Below, in pieces: positions 33,448 to 45,144 of a DNA stretch of 64,000 nt. Each line of letters opens with the position of its first letter. The stretch's first letter is position 1. Made by a program: the position numbers and the translations under genes. The notes beneath the pieces were generated by a model. It had not been told where the DNA came from. It searched no databases and was given only the letters and a program-made list of their open reading frames with translations. The stretch is from Posidonia oceanica (Eukaryota > Streptophyta > Magnoliopsida > Alismatales > Posidoniaceae): the NCBI GenBank assembly GCA_037176725.1, contig JAZBRS010000026.1:103399501-103463500 (forward strand). Direction: 5' to 3'.

Positions 33448-36400
33448 TGTTGACACCCTATCTTGGCAGGTCCGGATATTTGGAGCCCTCTTGGTGATTG
33501 CTGGATCAAACCCCAACCAAACCCTAGCCCTAATCCTCCTCTCTACCCTTCAAAATCAGCCTGTTTTGACCCAAACCTTTACCCCCCTTCCCAACCTCAA
33601 AACCTAACCAAAATCCATAGGAAAACCCACCACTATCCACCCAACAAACCTACTCAAGAACTTAGAAATTTCCAAACCTAACCCATTCCCAAAAACCATA
33701 GAAAACCTAGGTGAAACTACCCTTTTTCTACACCTTGAAACCCCTCCAAAACCTCCTTAGAATCAAACCAAAACTTCAGAACGAACACTTCAAACCGTAA
33801 ACCACCCACTCACCAACTTTCACCCCATTCCGAGACCTTTAAGACCCTCTTTCACCCAAATTATCCTTTTCTCTCTCTGGGATTATCATTTTCTCTCTCC
33901 TCTCTCTCTCCTAATTATCATCTCTCTTTTCATCCCTTTCTTATCCTTTTTCTGGTCTGGCTGTGGGCCCCCTCTGTGCTTCTATCCTTCCTCTATCTTA
34001 TCCCTATTTTTACTTTATTTTTAACACTTTTTCTGAATTTTAAAAATCATTTTCCTCCAACCTATCTCTTTTCCTTTTATTTCCCTCTTTTTTCCATTTC
34101 TTTCCTCCTTCTCTTTTCCTTTTCCCTCTCTTGCAAAAATCCACAAAAACCCATAAAAATCTGTAAAATCTCAAAACACAAAAGAAACAAATCAGAACCC
34201 TAAGAAAAACAATTAAAAAATGTTAAACAAGCAATTAACAACTTAAACTTAACTAAAGCAAGCTAAAAAGAAAACCAAACATGCAAACTAAAAAATGCAA
34301 AACAAATCAAAAGAAAACACTGAAAAATCAAGGAAAAAGCTAAAATAAAATCAAAACCCGCCAAAAATAAAAACCCCATCAGAAGAATTAAAGGACAAAC
34401 CCTAAAAAGGAGAATTAAAAATCAAACACTAAAACAAGTAATTAAAGAAGGCAAGAGACTTAACCTAATGAACAAAAGAAAAACAAGTTAAAAACTTAAT
34501 TAAAAAAGAAAAGAAAAACACATCTGAAAGACTTGAAAACACTCTATCAAATCAGAAAGATCCAACTAAAAACTTCAAGAAAAATCAATAAATAAAAATC
34601 AAAACATAACTTAAAAGACTTAAGAAAGGAAAAAACCTAAGAAGACCAAAACTTAAAAACCTAAAACCAACCCTCATTAATACGAAATTAAATCCTAAAA
34701 AATCCTAATTAATATCCTAAGTGTCCAACAAGGGAAATACAATTTTTAAAATAATTTTAAAAAGGTTTAACAAACATTTAATCAAGAGAAAACTAATTAA
34801 AAGCAAAACCAAAACCCTAAAACCCTAATTAAGCCCAAAACACAATAATCAACTCAAAATAACCATTAAAAATACTAATTGAAATCCTAATCTACAGCAC
34901 ATTCCTTCTGGCACTTTTATTTATTTTTAGTTTATTTTTACCTATTTTATTTCCCCATTCTACCCTCTCTTTCTTTCTTACTTTTCTCTTCCATTCTTTC
35001 TTTTCTCTACTGGGCTCAATCCGGCCCGTTCCTCTTTTTTTTATTTCCTTTTTTTTTCAGCTCCCCGCACGGTCCGGCCCACGCCCCTCCGTCTTCCTCC
35101 TTCCCCTGCAGTTCTTCCCGCGAGCGGCTGGCTACAGCTTTCCCTCCGTGGTTTCGAATTCAAGCCTCCGTCATTTCAATCCACAGAGCTCGCCGCTCTC
35201 TCTTGTCTCAGCATCGATTCCGGGAGGCATTCAATGCCCGTCGCCTCGCCGGCATCCTTCCCCTTTCAGCTGTAGTGCGATGCCGTCAATTTCAAATTTC
35301 CAGCGCGCGTGTACCGGCAGCTTCTCCTCGCTTAAAGCCTGCGTCCTTCAACTCCGTTGGAAGGTTGGCAGAGAGCGATCCAGAGAGAGCGATCCAGAGA
35401 GAGCAATCCAGAGCAAACAAGAGCAATCAGAGAGAACCCAACCTGAGAGAGACCGAAATCCAGAGATCTTCCTCCACCTGAGCAACCTCTTTTCTCCTTC
35501 TCTTCACCTTCCAATTTCGGAGAAGAGAGTGAGAAGAGAGAGCAGAACTTGAGAGTCTTCGACATCCCGGAGAGAGGCCTCCATTCCAGAGCATTCCCAC
35601 ACTGGAAGCATTCCTTTTTCCTTCTTTGAGTTCAGCAGATCATCCTCATTCTTGTCCAGTAAACCAAACCCACTCCAAGCCTTCATCCACCTCCCAATTA
35701 CTCCCCCAACTTCACCCAACAGCCAGCCTTCATCCCCCGATCTTCCACTGCCTTTTCACCACATAAAACTACCCCTGATCACCCGACACTCCACCTGTAG
35801 ACCCATCCACAACCCACCACACAATTCCCTTCACCACAGCCTGCAGCTTCTTCCCAAACTCCACCCAGAAATCCACCAGACATCCACCTTCCAGAAACAC
35901 CTAACTTCAAACCTAGCCATCCACCACAGACCGCAAACTCCACAACAAACACCTAAGTCTCCTTCTGACCAGAAATCGACTCAACTCCCAAATCCACTCC
36001 ACAGCCTCCAGAACAGCAGCCCGAGCATCCAACCACGCTCGCCGAACCTCCAGCAACCTCCCGGAGGGTCCCATCCAACCAGACGAGCTGCGGACAAGCC
36101 CCCTACCTCCGGCAGTATCCTCTGAACTCAAAAACTCCAGCTCTCTCTCCAAGCTGTGGAGCTTCAGTCCAACCGATCGAGAAGCATCAGAAGCGCTCCC
36201 TGAAGCGGTTCCAACCTTCGCGAGCAGCCGGCGACGCCCGCAGCGACCGGACGGCCACCTCCGGTGACTGCTGAAGCCACCGACGTCGGGAGGGCGACTC
36301 AGACGTGGAATCAGGTCAGCCCAACCTCCCCTAGCTTCCTCTTCTCCCCTTGATGCTTTCCCGCCGCCCAGAAGAAGCTTTCCTAATCTCCTGCTCCATC

Positions 36401-39173
36401 CTCGACTCGCCGGTCGGTTCTCCTTCTCCGGCGCCGGCTGCTGTTCCTCCGGACGCTCCGACCAACAGAATGCCGCTCCGACTCGCTCCGGAGCTCCGCA
36501 TGGACGCCGACATCACCCTCCGTCAGGCAGCGCCTCCTCAGCCTCCCCTGTCGGCGGCCACGAGTACTGCCGGCGTTCTGCTACAGTGCTCGTCGCCGTC
36601 GACCAGTTACTGTGCATTTATTTTCTTGTTTATATAGTTTTAGGTGTAAATATTGCATGTTTAGCTTAAGTTCTGTTATTTTTGCGTTTCAGTCCTCCTG
36701 CCATTTATTTTGCTTAGTTTTTAATTAAATACCATGCTAAATTGCAACTTATGTTTCTGTTTTTCTATATTTGCCTTCTAATCCTGTTACTGTGCTGTGC
36801 TGTTATATTATTTTGCATTTTAGCCCCTCTGTTTTCGATTTTTGCATGTAAGTCCTGTCTTAAATCAGTTCATTTATTTGCATGTATTTTGCCATACTGC
36901 ATTGCATTCTAGGACCTTCTTAGTTTCTGTTTTTGCATTTTAGTCCATTGCACTGTAGGACTTAGGTTTTATTTTTATTTTTTGCTTGCTGCATTGCATA
37001 TTTTACCTTCTAGTTCTGCATTTTTGCAGTTAGGTCCATTTTAAATGGACAGTAACTGTGCTGCATGTATTTTAGCCTATTGCATTGCATTTTGCCCCCT
37101 ATTTTTTTCTAAAAATTGCACTGCCGTCCTGTTATCTGATTTTCAGAGCATGTTTTCATATAAAATTGCATATTTGACCCCTGCATGATTTAAAAATCAC
37201 ACATAGGTCCTTGCATCTTCCAAAAACCATGTAAAAAGACCATTTTGCCCCTAACTTGCATCCTAGCACCTATGCTTACCAAATTGCATGCAGACCCTCC
37301 ACCAGTATTCTCAGACTCCCCAGAACCCTGTTTTCTGGAAAATTTGCACTTTAGACCCCAGTTTTTCCAAAATTGCACTCTGACTTCTTTCTGCTTTCAA
37401 AACCTCTTTTAAAGCATACCCTCTTTTCAAAACAGCTTTCTGAGCCTAGTTTTTTGCAAAATGGACCTCTGTCCTCTCTTGTTTTCGAAATCCTTTCCTG
37501 TGGACCCCTGTTTTCTGTGAAAATTTGCATTTTTAGCCCCTTTCTTTTTCAAAATGCTTTCTGAACTCCTGGCTTTTCCCAGTTTCTTCTCTTTGCTTTT
37601 TCTTGCTTTTGCATACATCCTGCATTCATTTAGTCTTGCATTTTAGCATCCTTCTGCACACACTAAGCACTTTTAGCTCCCTTTCACTTGGGAGGACCTT
37701 TTGCACATCCCTAGGACCTCCTGAACACCTAGATCCGTTCTCCTCCCTTGTTCTGGCCCTTCTGCCTTGGAGCTACGATATCTTCCAATCCGGCCGTTGG
37801 ATCTTCTCAAGTAAGCTGCCCAGGCGACTGCGGCAAGGCGCTCTTCAGCATGGACCAGACAGATTTCAGATCAGGCTCCCGGATCTCCAGGTATGTCCTC
37901 CTGAACCCTTGCATTGCATTTGCATGCCACTTGCACAGTTTTCCTTGTTTTCGCTTTCTGTCCCTTTAAGCATGTAGAACAGGACTTCCCCTTTCTGCTT
38001 GTCTATTCAAATCCTCGTTTCGCGTTTCCCCGTGTGTTTCGTGTTGCGTTCTCCCTGGATTTGCCACTTTATGTGACTTTCTTCCCCCTTTTCCACGATC
38101 CGATCGCATCGCGAGCTTTGGGCAGCATGCGAGACACACCGTGGAGCGGTTTAGTGGGAAACAGTCGTAAAGAGGTGGTAATCCCTCCGTTTGCACACTC
38201 TCCCCTCCGTAGGTCTTCACACCTACTCTGAGTGGTCCTAAACGACGTCTGTTCTTACACACACGTTGTTTGACTCCCCTTTGGCCCCTTCTAATCTTTT
38301 CCTGCATTCTTGCATTCTCATGGCTTTCCCCAGGTTTTGCTTCGCTGTTTTGGCACCGTTCCGCGTGCCTGCCCTCGTTTTGGCACCGTTTTGCGTGTCC
38401 TCCTGTTTTCTTGCCTTGTTTTGCGCGCTGCCTTGCTCTCTCGCTCGTTTTACGTGCCGGTTTTATTCTTTCTCCCCGTTTTACGTGTCTTCCTATTTTC
38501 TCGCCTCGTTTTGTGTGTTTTGCGCCGTTTTCCCTTGCATGTCGAACGCATTGCATGGTTTTCTCGCTATTTTGTTTTCTCGCTTGCATTTGCATATAGG
38601 GCTGTGATGCTTACTGCCTGGAGTTCTCACGAGCTAGGTTTCGCTTGGTTCGGAACACAGACAGCGTAGCTGAGCGCTTAGAGAGCACGTTTACTTCCTT
38701 GCTTTGTTTCTTCCCACTTAGAGCACACCTTGAGCATTCATCCAGGCATTTATAGGCACATAGGCATTCAATCCTGCATTTTTCTGCGTATGCGAGCGTA
38801 AGCCTAGAAAGACCGATTTTCGGGCGTGTCGGGGGTGCCTAATACCTTCCCCGCACGTAACAGAAGTCCTTACCCTGTCTTTCGGCCCGCAGTGATCGTA
38901 CTGCCCTTATCCTAGGCTAGAGTCATCTCATTTGCATTTGTTTGCATTTGTTTTTCTTTGCATTGCCCTGCTTTGCATTTCTTGCTCGGTTTTGCGCGTT
39001 AATTCACGCATTACCCCGGTTTTCCTCGTCTTTCGTTAATAGACGTGGTGGCGACTCTGATTTGTCTTATCTTTCCTTTTTCTCCTCGATTCAAGTGTTT
39101 TCGAGTTGAGCCTCTTCCTCGGATCTCAATCGCCGCTATATTAGCAAGCCTGATTCCGATCGGGATCGCTACA
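33448..39173 (+). repeat. D LTR2 (middle LTR), 5726 bp
   Basis: It has the same ends and order of zones as LTR1 and LTR3. The 5' two thirds, up to about 37660, carry many substitutions and indels, most strongly at 35000-36600. From about 37664 to 39173 it is nearly identical to the other two. It is flanked by a polypurine tract and a PBS, so it is a proper LTR and not a random insertion. There is no target duplication around it, as expected for a shared middle LTR. Confidence 0.95.
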
Positions 39174-39174
39174 G

Positions 39175-39192
39175 TGGCGACTCTGCTGGGGA
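39175..39192 (+). other. PBS after LTR2, tRNA-Arg type
   Basis: TGGCGACTCTGCTGGGGA, identical to the PBS after LTR1. This is the priming site for the gag-pol-bearing int2. Confidence 0.85.
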
Positions 39193-40504
39193 AGATAGAC
39201 TCCGGCTTTCGCTCTTGGCTTTTTCGCTCGCTTGTTTTGCAGCTCTGTCTGCCTTGTGTGCCTTCTTCGCCTGTTTTGCTCGCTTTTCTGTGCAAATTCC
39301 TAGCGAGTCGCTTCGTGGCTACTTTGCGTAGGTTTTGCACCTCTTTCGCCTCGATTTGCGCTCTCTTTCTGCCTGACTTTGCTCCTTTGCTTGTTTATTT
39401 ACTTTCTGTCTTGCTTATGCTCTTATTTCCCTTACAGTCTGCTTACTTTTATCTTACTTAATCTTACTTGCTCATTATTGCTTTAATTCTTGCACATTGC
39501 ATGTCTACATACTCTGTTTGGCTAAAATACATGCTTTTTGGATGTTGAATGCTTCTTTTACACCCTTGCTATGTCACTACGCACGCACATACTATGCTTA
39601 CATGCCTTTTGACTTGATGAATGTTTCTTTTTCACCATCATATTCACAAACACTCGCACATGCCATGAACATGCCTTTTGTTGTGTTGTATGATGGTTGC
39701 TTGCCATTTTGACTGATTTTCTTCCCTTTTGCACTTGCCATGCTTAGGATAGTAGAAACTTGTCTGCTTCCCCCATGGTTAACAAAAAAATGCAAGTAAA
39801 AGAAACTTCTAGGGGTAACTAGAGACTACAAACAATCCTTCACCCCCTTTTGGTTAATAAAATGTGCAAGATAAAAAACTCTAATCATTTTGCATAAGCA
39901 TCATATAGGGCATGCATTCTTCTCCTCTGAGTCCACCTACTAGTCTGCGAAGGACGGTTCCGGCCTCTTGTTCCACTGCTTTGGGCGTGGCATAAGTTGG
40001 TCGGTCCGTCCCCTCCTTGTCCGGGGGTCGTGTCGGTGTTAGTAGAGGGTACCACCCACGCTTTGGCGGGGTAGAGGCCACCAACGCACCACCCTGTCAT
40101 TACCTGAGCTTTGGGCCGGGAATTAGACAAGGGACCTACTTTTTCTGACCTGAGTCGGTGACCCGTACATCCAGGGATACCCGGAGTAGACAACCTTGCT
40201 AGGAAACACTAGTTAGGAAAGGGGGCATACTAGAAAGCATGCATATCATTCACGCCACTTAACTAACTCATTTGCATTCATCTCTTAGTTTCTAACCCTA
40301 ATTTCCTTCTGTTGTGTCAGCGTGATCGCTAAACGAGTTTCCCTTTGCCAAAGCTCGAGTATCGACCCTCGTTGACGCCCTTTTTGCGACTTAGTTCGCG
40401 ACCATTCCCCCTCTGAGCTATCCGCACTTGCGACGATAGCTCCTCGTAGGACTCACCGCTTGAATACCCGTCGCAGCCCTGTTCTCACACGCTCTAGGTC
40501 AGCG
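39193..40504 (+). other. D int2 5' leader
   Basis: 1.3 kb of non-coding sequence between PBS and gag. It has a CT-rich first part with TTGCTC/TTTGC words and a block near 39770-39860 resembling the B leader. From 40376 the gag frame is open but has no ATG until 40505. There is no ORF1-like gene here, although Ogre elements typically carry an extra ORF between PBS and gag. Confidence 0.7.
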
Positions 40505-42766
40505 ATGGCCCAGTACGTTAGTGAGCCTTCTTTTACTCCTGTCACGGAGGGTGTTTCCGTTTCGGCCTCTCCGGTTGCTCTTTCTGTCCCTCTTGTTCCC
40601 CCTCCGACGCCAGGGTTTCCTCCTCTGACGTCTCTAGGTTCTCAGTACACCGCAGGATAGTGGCAAGCCTCACTTCCTCCGGATCCGGTCGCCGAGTCTA
40701 TCTTGACGGCCTTTACTCACGTTCTGGAGACGCCACTGCCCCCTCCGTCCCAGGGATACGTCGCTTTCGACATCCCTTCCACCGCTGCTGCGACCTTTTC
40801 TGTAGAATCCTTCCCTCCCGGACCGTCTGTGTCCGTGCCCTTTGCTTCTCAATCCCTACCGGCACTGCACTTCAGCGTCCCCACTGGCGAGACACCTGAG
40901 GCGCAGTACCAGCACCTGATGGAGCTTGCCCAGAGACTGCAGGGCATGGCTCTATCAGTTCGTCCTCCTTCTGTCTCTGTCGTCCCTGAGGTTCCTCCGA
41001 GGCCAGTTCCTGCATTTCATGCATCAACCTCTGCACCTCCGCCTCGACCATCGTCGCAACTGCTCACGGTTCCGACGATGGGGGCTCGTTTACCGCCTCC
41101 TGCACAACACTTGGCACAGCATGCTCCACTTCCTTCTGGTGGTCAACCCTTTGGATCGGCTGGAGCCCAGTACCTCACTGGCTCGCTGTCTGGCACCCCG
41201 CCTGCACAGCAACTGGTGCTCCGCCATCCTACCCCTGTCCCAGCACCGCATGGCATTTACTCTTCTCCTCTCCACCAAGTCCAGCATCCTGCATACACTC
41301 CTGCATACACTATCCCCCAGCACGGATACGCCGGCGATCCCGTTGCTCCACCACGCGACGCTATGGTAGATCCGGAGGAGCACTTAGGTGCGACCCATTC
41401 GGCGTATGTGCTCACTACCCCTGCTGACCCCTCTCCTACAGCAGCAACCCCAGACCCCATCAATAACGGGATGGACGTCTTGGAGAAGGCACTACGACTA
41501 GTGCAGGGTACCGAGCACCAGACCTACCAATTCCGAGACCTCTGCTGCTTTCCAGAGGCGGTACTCCCTCCGAAGTTCAAAATCCCGGACTTCGAGAAGT
41601 ATAATGGTAGGGGCTGCCCTGTAGCACACCTGAAGGCGTATTGCGGTGATCTCGCTCAGCTTCAGGCTGACGAGAGGTTGCTGATCCGCTTGTTCCAGAA
41701 GAGTTTGACCGGGCCGGCACTCAAGTGGTTCACATCACTCGATATGTCAGCCATCAAGACTTGGAATGACCTCAGTCAGGAGTTCCTGGAGCAATACTCC
41801 TTCAACCTCGATCTTGTCCCAAAGAGGGCGGACTTGATCGCCATCAAGCAGAACTCTGGCGAGCCGTTCGGGGAGTACGTCGGCCGCTGGCGCGCCCTTG
41901 CCTCTCAGGTTCGAGATAGACCCTCTGACGAGGAGTCTATCGAGATCGTTATCAAAGGGGCGCAGCCGTCTCTCGGAGCTCTGCTTAGCATTCAGCCAGT
42001 CACTACTTTCGCGGCACTCATCAGAGCTGGAGCGCGCGTAGAGAGTTCTTTGCGGAGTGGCAACTTCCCGGCTCTCTCTGCGTTCGCTAAGCAAGCAGCG
42101 ATCAGCAGCAACAGTGCCAACAGCAGCATCTCCAACAACAACAACAGCAGCAGCAACAGCAACCGCCCGAAGAGAAAGGATTCGCCGAAACCCGCTGTTG
42201 CATTCGTCGATTCTCCTGCTATGCCTGTTCGCCTGCCGTCTCGGCCTGTCCCAACTCAGATGGTGTACGCTCCTGCGCCTAGGAATCCACACACACCGCA
42301 CATCACAACCACCGCTAGACTGGTCTATCCTGCCGCACCGGTTCAGCAAGGCCCGTACCCGAGGCAAAGAAGACCACCCACTGAGAGGCGGAATTTCACC
42401 CCACTGGTGGAACCACTCACGGTCATCTTGCCAAAGGTGGCATCGTTCCTGAAGTTCCCGGAGGTTCGTCCGCCGCCAAGCCCTCTGCCGTATTGGTTTA
42501 GGCCGGACCTCTTCTGCAATTTCCATCGAAGCGTCGGGCATTCGACGGACAATTGCTTCTCCCTGCGGAACGCAATTCAGGACCTGATCGAATCGACACG
42601 CACGAGGCATCCACTTAAGCACGCACTCATGCATCTGCATCTCCAGCTGTTCCCCCGCATTCTGGCATCGTCCGCCAACCTCTACCGGAGCACACTTATC
42701 CGGGAGGGGCGGGAACCTCAGGCGTCCACTCTGTCTTTCCTTCTAGGCCTGCTACCTCTGAAGTAG
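40505..42766 (+). pseudogene. gag: D Gag
   Basis: Frame from ATG 40505 (MAQYVSEPSFTPVTEG) with a single amber at 40658-40660, then open to 42766. A Pro-rich N-terminal third is followed by the capsid core (about 41570-42060) with FKIPDFEKYNGRGCPVAHLK, LLIRLFQKSLTGPALKWFTS, FLEQYSFNLDLVPKRADL, GEYVGRWRALASQVRDRPSD and IVIKGAQPSLGALLSIQP. An Asn/Ser-rich stretch follows, then a knuckle-like FCNFHRSVGHSTDNCFSLR (about 42510-42566). Gag would form particles and package RNA. After …NAIQDLIE the homologous sequence continues in the -1 frame, as in B, so the last part of this frame is probably not true Gag. The start is chosen as the first ATG; B shows similarity further upstream. Confidence 0.85.
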
Positions 42767-43401
42767 ACCCTTCCGATCTTATCTCTGACATCTCTGAGCC
42801 TTTCCTGGTCAGTCTCTATCTCGCGGCAGTTGCCGGCTCCGAGTCGGGAATCCATTTGATCTGACCGCGTGCCAGGCCGGAGCGCCCTCTCGCGCCTCCC
42901 ACCGTGCTCCCTCAAGCTCAATCCCCTGTGCACCTTCTAGCTAGGGCCCAGCCTAGTTCCGCTATCCACCTTTTAGGGCGACCTCAGCCACACCTTCTAG
43001 GCAGACCTCAACCTGCCCCAGCCTTCCCACCACAACAACCATACCCCCTAGATAGACCTCAGCTACACCTTCTAGGCAGACCTCAACCTGCCCCAGCCTT
43101 CCCACCACAACAACCATATCCCTTAGACAGACCTCAGTATCCTGTAGGTCCCCCTGTAACCCCTTCTGTGTTCGCAGTACGTGCTCCAGTCGTAATTGAT
43201 TTGACCCTGGACACCCATCGCATCCCTTACAGCTACGCCACAGAAATGTGCACGGAAGTAACGCGATCGGGGAGGGTTTATAGGCCCCCAGCACCGGCAA
43301 CTAGGCCAACTCACCCTGGACCTGTTATACCCCCACCCTCAGGCCAACCCTTAGCAGATCCAACTCCAGATCAGCCTGCAGCTAGCCAAGCCACTACCTA
43401 G
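42619..43401 (+). pseudogene. D gag-protease linker (-1 frame), Pro-rich with an internal repeat
   Basis: Relative to Gag this is the -1 frame, open from 42619 and overlapping the end of Gag by 148 bases. It reads RQPLPEHTYPGGAGTSGVHS, matching B. A TGA interrupts it at 42862-42864. A tandem peptide repeat LGRPQPAPAFPPQQPYPLDR occurs twice (about 42975-43130). It continues with VIDLTLDTHRIPYSYATEMC, also in B, and stops at TAG 43399-43401. It would tether Gag to the protease. Confidence 0.7.
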
Positions 43402-45144
43402 CCTGTAGTAACCCAGCTTCCTGCCACTACCCCTTTAGCTGCTAGGAGAAGCCAACCTAAAGCAGACTTAACCTCCCAGCTCAAGAAGGTTAAGGCCGAC
43501 ATCTCCATCTGGGATTTGATCCACACTTCTGCCGAGCACCGCGAGGCTTTTCTTCGCGTGTTCCAGGCTGCTCGTGTGTCCCAGTCCATTGAGCCTTCTA
43601 CCTTGGAGAGCATGGTTGGGTTAATCGCGGAGCCCCAGGTCATCTCTTTTACGAGTGATGAGCTGCCTCCGGCGGGGATTAACCACAACCAGCCCCTATT
43701 CGTCACGGTGCAGTTCAAAAACTTCCGTATTCCCCTAACACTGGTTGATAACAGGTCAGGCCTTAACGTCTGCCCCTTGCGTACAGCAACCAAGCTCGGA
43801 TTCAAAGCCGAGGATATCACGCCAGCCGTGAAGGGAATGACTGCTTTTGACAACACTCACCATGACGCTCTAGGGATTCTGGTTATCCCTCTGGCTATCG
43901 GTCCGGTCGTCTTCGACGTAGAATTCTATGTCGTCGACTTGAAGCCTAATTTCAATCTTCTGCTTGGGCGCCCTTGGCTTCACAAGCATCAGGTCCTTCC
44001 TTCGACCCTCCATCGAATGATAAAGTACCGTCGTGGCGATGATGTCATTGTCGTCATGGCGGAGAACTTTGAGAAGGAGCGGATTGAAGCAGTCTCCCCC
44101 GTGTCTTCACAATCTATCCCGTTTGACCCCGAGACTTCTGAAGTCCTATATCGCGTTAACCGGTGCGAGCCAGTTAACTTCGTTCCTGATCTTGAACATG
44201 TCAACTCCTTGACCGTTCACAATAACCCCTTTCGAATGGTCGAGAATGTATGTCACAGGTGGGGTTACATAAAGGGTACGCCGCTCGGGCGTCGCGGCCA
44301 AGGGATCGTGGAGCCGATCGTAGCAGTGGAGCGAAGGAAGTCTGAAGGCCTCGGCTACGAACCAAAGCTCGAAGAAGATCACTGCTTCCAGCTCAGAGAT
44401 CGTGCACCAGCCATTCCCAGAGACCTCACTAACTTTACCAGTGCAGGAATTCTGGGATCCACCAACGATCAAGCCACGACGCCGACAGAGGATTGGGTGT
44501 GCGTTGAGGACTACTACTCGGATGAGGAGCAGTCTGGCACAACAGAGGCAGTCCCAATCAGCTCAGCAGAAACAGTGGTCAGAGCAGAGGCCCCACAGTT
44601 AGTCTTTTCAGCTCTCCCTCTGGCAGATATAGCAGGCAGCTCAGCAGGCCCTGTGGCAGAACAAGCAAGCTCCAACTCTTTTGCAGCCACATCTGCATCA
44701 CAAGTTCAGGCAGCAGTGCAGGAGTTAGAGACACTCCTTCTGACAGAACCAAGTATGCTACCAGCGGTCACAGCAACATCAGTGCCACTGCCCCCATCTC
44801 TGGAGGGGCAGTCTATCAACTCAGTCAGCAGCGTGGCCCGGCCCGCTCTCTCATCATCATCTTCAGGAATGCAGCTGGCGCAGTCTGCTCCGCATTCTCC
44901 TGACGACTTGCAGCAGCTCTCATGGCAAGACCCTATGGCATCAGAGGCTGCGCTCTCTCAGTTACGGCCTGATACAAAAGGCCAACTGAGCACTACACTC
45001 TCTGGGCCCTTGAGCCCTCCAAAGAGCACCCCTGCTTATTCTCCAGCAGTGACCCTGGAAGCTTATTCATCAACAGCACCACTGGCCTGTCTATTTGGGC
45101 CATCTACATCAGAGTTGCCACCATCGGACGCGCCCGTGAACTAG
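43402..45144 (+). pseudogene. pol: D protease with G-patch-like tail and long linker
   Basis: It continues the same frame after the amber at 43399. The protease region begins near ISIWDLIHTSAEHREAFL. The active-site segment reads LTLVDNRSGLNVCPL (DNR at 43747-43755). B has DNG here, so a GGG-to-AGG change has probably replaced the catalytic-loop glycine. NLLLGRPWLHKHQVLPSTLH follows, then the G-patch-like HRWGYIKGTPLGRRGQGIVE and SEGLGYEP (about 44250-44375). The remaining 250 residues are Ala/Ser/Pro-rich, low in complexity and resemble the pro-RT spacer of Ogre, where an intron is known; I cannot place splice sites. It ends at TAG 45142-45144, in frame with the next segment. Confidence 0.8.
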
